Assembly (NCBI GenBank): GCA_045652405.1
Contig: JAZRUF010000131.1
Span: forward strand, 1-8,550
Reading direction: 5' to 3'
From: JAZRUF01 sp045652405
Lineage (GTDB): Bacteria > Bacillota > Clostridia > Oscillospirales > JAAYXM01
Length of the DNA stretch: 8,550 bases
The notes beneath the pieces are model-generated. The model saw only the letters and a program-made list of their open reading frames with translations, ran no database searches and was not told the origin of the DNA. Positions 6,359-8,550 of this stretch are shown here, piece after piece; position 1 is the stretch's first letter, and the number at the start of each line of letters is the position of its first letter. A program made the position numbers and the translations under genes.

Positions 6359-6387
6359 GAATAATTTAATTTTACCGATGCACAATA
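6359..6387 (+). promoter_or_regulatory. Putative sigma-G (forespore) promoter of spoVA
   Basis: GAATA (6359-6363) fits the sigma-G -35 and, after 17 bases, CACAATA (6381-6387) fits the -10 CATnnTA with one mismatch. spoVA is a forespore sigma-G regulon operon in Bacillus and in studied Clostridia. A start near 6394 would place the ribosome binding site (6398-6404) just inside the transcript and exclude the ATG at 6378, in agreement with the chosen spoVAC start. Confidence 0.5.
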
Positions 6388-6413
6388 ATTACAGAAAAAA
6401 GGAGTGGTTTATC

Positions 6414-6851
6414 TTGCAAATGCAAAAGAAGGAATATATGAAATATGCTGGTAAGGCACAGCCGAAGTCCCACATATGGATAAACACAATAAAGGCGTTT
6501 ATCGTAGGCGGAACAATATGCACGATAGGTCAAGGGCTTTTAAGCTTCTATAAAAGCACGGCACTGACTGTGGATGCGGCGGCTGCGGCGACATCTGTTA
6601 CGCTTATCGCGCTTTCCGCATTGCTGACAGGCCTCGGGCTATATGACCGCATCGCGCGCCACGCGGGCGCGGGTACACTTGTACCGATAACCGGTTTTGC
6701 AAATTCCGTAGTCTCCGCCGCACTGGAGTTTAAGAGCGAAGGCTTCGTGACCGGTATGTGCGCAAAAATGTTTTCTTTGGCGGGGCCGGTGCTTGTATTC
6801 GGCATAAGCGCAAGCGTAATTTATGGCTTGTTTCATTGGATATTCGGATAA
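6414..6851 (+). CDS. spoVAC: Stage V sporulation protein AC
   Basis: Integral membrane component of the SpoVA channel, which takes dipicolinic acid into the forespore and releases it on germination; in Bacillus SpoVAC behaves as a mechanosensitive channel. The 145-residue protein has hydrophobic segments at about 25-45, 58-77, 85-104 and 122-143. Conserved family motifs are FIVGGTICTIGQ (29-40) and GLYDRIARHAGAGTLVPITGFANS (75-98). AAAGGAG (6398-6404) gives a 9-base gap to TTG at 6414, the preferred start, and 15 bases to the in-frame ATG at 6420. An ATG at 6378 lies upstream of the ribosome binding site. It is first in an operon: spoVAD begins 16 bases after the stop. It is a paralogue of SpoVAE downstream. 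Confidence 0.95.
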   Translation: MQMQKKEYMKYAGKAQPKSHIWINTIKAFIVGGTICTIGQGLLSFYKSTALTVDAAAAATSVTLIALSALLTGLGLYDRIARHAGAGTLVPITGFANSVVSAALEFKSEGFVTGMCAKMFSLAGPVLVFGISASVIYGLFHWIFG

Positions 6852-6867
6852 GTCGGAGGTAGCTTAG

Positions 6868-7878
6868 ATGAGCATAAAACTCGAAAACGGAACCGTTCTT
6901 TTAAATAACCCGCCGTCAATCATATCCTCTGCCGCGGTTGGCGGTAAAAAAGAGGCGCAAGGACCGCTTGTGGAGTATTTTAGCTACATTGCAAAAGAAG
7001 GGCATTTCGGCCAGGCGACGTGGGAAAAAGCCGAAATGGAGCTTCAGAAGGAGGCACTGCAATTCGCGATTGACTCAAGTGGCATCGCAATTTCCGACAT
7101 AGATTATATTTTCTCCGGCGATTTGTTAAACCAGTGCATCGCCTCAAGCTTTGCCCACCGCGACAGCGGCGCTGCGTTTATAGGAATGTACGGCGCGTGC
7201 TCGACCTTTGTTGAAGGGCTTGCGCTCTCGGCAATGTTTGTAAACTCAGGCTATGCAAAAAACGCGGCGACTTGCGTATCCTCGCACTTCTGCTCAGCAG
7301 AGCGGCAGTATCGCTTCCCTATGGAATACGGCGGTCAACGCCCGCCCACCGCGCAGTGGACGGTAACCGGCGCGGGGTGCACAATCGTAGGAAACAGCTC
7401 AGAAGAGCTTCCTAAAATTACATCCGTCCTTTTCGGCTCGATAGTCGATGCGGGAATAACTGACGCAAACAACATGGGCGCGGCAATGGCACCCGCGGCG
7501 TATGACTCATTTCACAAGTTTTTTGCCGATACCGCCACTTCCCCATCCGACTATGACCTGATAGTTACCGGTGACTTGGGCGAAATCGGCATGAATTTAC
7601 TCATAGATTTATTTAAAATTGAGGACGGCATTGATATTTCCGCAAATTACATGGACTGTGGCGTGGAAATTTACAACCGCAAGGCGCAGGACGTAAATTC
7701 CGGCGGCTCAGGCGCGGGCTGCAGTGCATCGGTATTCAGCGGTTACCTTGCGCCTGAAATTAAAAACGGACGTTGGAATAAGGTACTCTTCGGCGGCACG
7801 GGTGCTCTACTCTCACCGCTCAGCAGTCAGCAAGGCGAGAGCATACCGGGCATTTGCCACGTCGTATGCATTAATTAG
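6868..7878 (+). CDS. spoVAD: Stage V sporulation protein AD (dipicolinate-binding)
   Basis: The soluble, thiolase-fold component of the SpoVA complex; the Bacillus protein binds dipicolinic acid directly and is needed for its uptake into the spore. The 336-residue length is normal. Family segments include GDLLNQCIASSFAHRD (84-99), GMYGACSTFVEGLAL (106-120, with Cys111 at the position of the thiolase nucleophile), SSHFCSAERQYRFPMEYG (138-155), TGDLGEIG (234-241) and GSGAGCSA (281-288). There is no signal peptide or membrane segment, so it is peripheral to the membrane partners. GGAGG (6855-6859) lies 8 bases before the ATG. The stop codon abuts the ribosome binding site of spoVAE, consistent with tight co-expression. 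Confidence 0.97.
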   Translation: MSIKLENGTVLLNNPPSIISSAAVGGKKEAQGPLVEYFSYIAKEGHFGQATWEKAEMELQKEALQFAIDSSGIAISDIDYIFSGDLLNQCIASSFAHRDSGAAFIGMYGACSTFVEGLALSAMFVNSGYAKNAATCVSSHFCSAERQYRFPMEYGGQRPPTAQWTVTGAGCTIVGNSSEELPKITSVLFGSIVDAGITDANNMGAAMAPAAYDSFHKFFADTATSPSDYDLIVTGDLGEIGMNLLIDLFKIEDGIDISANYMDCGVEIYNRKAQDVNSGGSGAGCSASVFSGYLAPEIKNGRWNKVLFGGTGALLSPLSSQQGESIPGICHVVCIN

Positions 7879-7896
7879 AGGAGGTCGGAATAGACT

Positions 7897-8250
7897 ATGG
7901 AATATCTGAAAGCATTTTTGCTCGGCGGCATTTTCTGCGCAATAGGTCAGATTTTTATCGACAGAACCAAGCTGACTCCCGCGCGGATTCTGACCGGCTA
8001 CGTTGTCTGCGGTGTTATACTCTCCGCATTCGGAATATACGGTAAACTGATAGCTTGGGGTGGCGCGGGCGCAACGGTTCCCTTGACCGGCTTCGGGCAT
8101 CTTCTTGCAGAGGGCGTACGCAGTGCTGTAGGCGACAAAGGCTTCCTCGGCGCATTCTCCGGAGGGTTTACCGCGGCAGCCGCAGGTATCACCGCATCTA
8201 TAGTTTTCAGCTTCACCGCAGCGCTTATTTTTCGCCCGCGTGAAAAATAA
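7897..8250 (+). CDS. spoVAE: Stage V sporulation protein AE (SpoVAEb type)
   Basis: Small integral membrane subunit of the SpoVA dipicolinic-acid channel, 117 residues. Hydrophobic segments are near 4-19, 28-48, 53-70 and 86-111. It belongs to the same family as SpoVAC and the likeness is visible directly: FLLGGIFCAIGQ (7-18) matches FIVGGTICTIGQ, and GIYGKLIAWGGAGATVPLTGFGH (46-68) matches the GLYDRIARHAGAGTLVPITGFAN region. GAGGAGGT (7878-7885), overlapping the spoVAD stop, lies 11 bases before the ATG. It is the last gene of the unit. No spoVAA, spoVAB or spoVAF lies alongside, giving the short C-D-E layout common in Clostridia. Confidence 0.95.
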   Translation: MEYLKAFLLGGIFCAIGQIFIDRTKLTPARILTGYVVCGVILSAFGIYGKLIAWGGAGATVPLTGFGHLLAEGVRSAVGDKGFLGAFSGGFTAAAAGITASIVFSFTAALIFRPREK

Positions 8251-8274
8251 AGAAAAAAATCGAAAGTTTTTTCT
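8251..8274 (+). terminator. Weak AT-only hairpin after spoVAE
   Basis: AGAAAAAA (8251-8258) and TTTTTTCT (8267-8274) are perfect inverted arms around an 8-base loop directly after the stop codon. The stem has almost no GC, so termination would be weak. Its last base is the first base of the tRNA promoter -35, so spoVA read-through into the tRNAs is possible. Confidence 0.3.
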
Positions 8275-8302
8275 TGACACATCTTGCATCTTATGGTATT
8301 CT
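8274..8302 (+). promoter_or_regulatory. tRNA promoter with consensus -35 and extended -10
   Basis: TTGACA (8274-8279), exactly 17 bases, then TATTCT (8297-8302) preceded by TGG, an extended -10. Transcription would begin about 8309, giving a leader of roughly 29 bases before tRNA-Leu. A strong promoter is expected for stable RNA. Confidence 0.75.
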
Positions 8303-8337
8303 ATTTAAGTACCATGTTGGTGCATATGTGTTTGTTT

Positions 8338-8424
8338 GCCGCTGTGGTGGAATCGGCAGACACAAGGGACTTAAAATCCCTCGGTAGCAATACCGTACCG
8401 GTTCAAGTCCGGTCAGCGGCACCA
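8338..8424 (+). tRNA. tRNA-Leu, anticodon UAA
   Basis: Full cloverleaf with encoded CCA (8422-8424). The acceptor arms GCCGCTG and CAGCGGC pair perfectly, with A8421 as discriminator. The anticodon arm is AGGGA-CTTAAAA-TCCCT, with TAA at the anticodon. A long class-II variable arm, CGGTA-GCAA-TACCG, confirms a leucine-type tRNA. The T arm is ACCGG-TTCAAGT-CCGGT. It reads UUA and UUG codons. Confidence 0.98.
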
Positions 8425-8437
8425 ATTAAATCTATAT

Positions 8438-8514
<77 letters not shown>

Positions 8515-8520
8515 TAGAAT

Positions 8521-8550
8521 AAACCAGTACGTAAGTGCTGGTTTTCTTTT
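8521..8550 (+). terminator. Intrinsic terminator of the tRNA unit
   Basis: AAACCAGTAC (8521-8530), loop GTAA, GTGCTGGTTT (8535-8544), then TCTTTT to the window edge. The 10-pair stem contains one G-U pair and is closed by a GNRA-type tetraloop. It starts six bases after tRNA-fMet and ends the two-tRNA transcript. Confidence 0.88.

Noticed and set aside
6378..6413. Upstream in-frame ATG as the start of spoVAC
   Set aside because: It has no ribosome binding site, overlaps a putative sigma-G -10 region, and a good ribosome binding site lies downstream, serving TTG at 6414.

Overview
The window looks like chromosomal DNA of mid GC content from a spore-forming member of the Clostridia. The evidence is a spoVAC-spoVAD-spoVAE cluster, a small S-layer-homology (SLH) exported protein, strong purine-rich ribosome binding sites, and tRNA genes with encoded CCA. 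It contains housekeeping and sporulation genes. No transposase, integrase, phage gene, CRISPR array or toxin-antitoxin pair is visible.

Layout. Minus strand, positions 1-2313: argG followed by argH (argH runs off the left edge), encoding the last two steps of arginine synthesis. A 257-base AT-rich divergent intergenic region (2314-2570) holds the argG promoter, the promoter of an AraC-type regulator, and five exact copies of an octamer, TTTATGCA, on one face of the helix. The copy nearest argG is part of an ARG-box-like site that overlaps the argG promoter. Plus strand, 2571-3431: the AraC-family regulator. Plus strand, 3560-5353: a cytoplasmic cyclophilin and proA, probably co-transcribed from a TTGACA promoter, with a short perfect inverted repeat in the leader. 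Plus strand, 5443-6306: a secreted protein with three SLH repeats and a C-terminal Listeria-Bacteroides-type repeat, with its own promoter and a strong UUCG terminator. Plus strand, 6414-8250: spoVAC, spoVAD and spoVAE, preceded by a sigma-G-like promoter. Plus strand, 8338-8514: tRNA-Leu(UAA) and initiator tRNA-fMet(CAU), with an extended -10 promoter and a terminal hairpin.

How the genes work together. ArgG and ArgH convert citrulline to arginine via argininosuccinate. ProA makes the proline precursor, but its usual partner proB is not next to it. The three SpoVA proteins move dipicolinic acid into the forespore and out again at germination. The two tRNAs form an independent stable-RNA unit.

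The most interesting signal is the helically phased TTTATGCA array between argG and the AraC-family gene. It could be an ArgR operator cluster or a ladder of direct-repeat sites for the divergent AraC-type protein. I see no convincing undescribed multi-gene system here.
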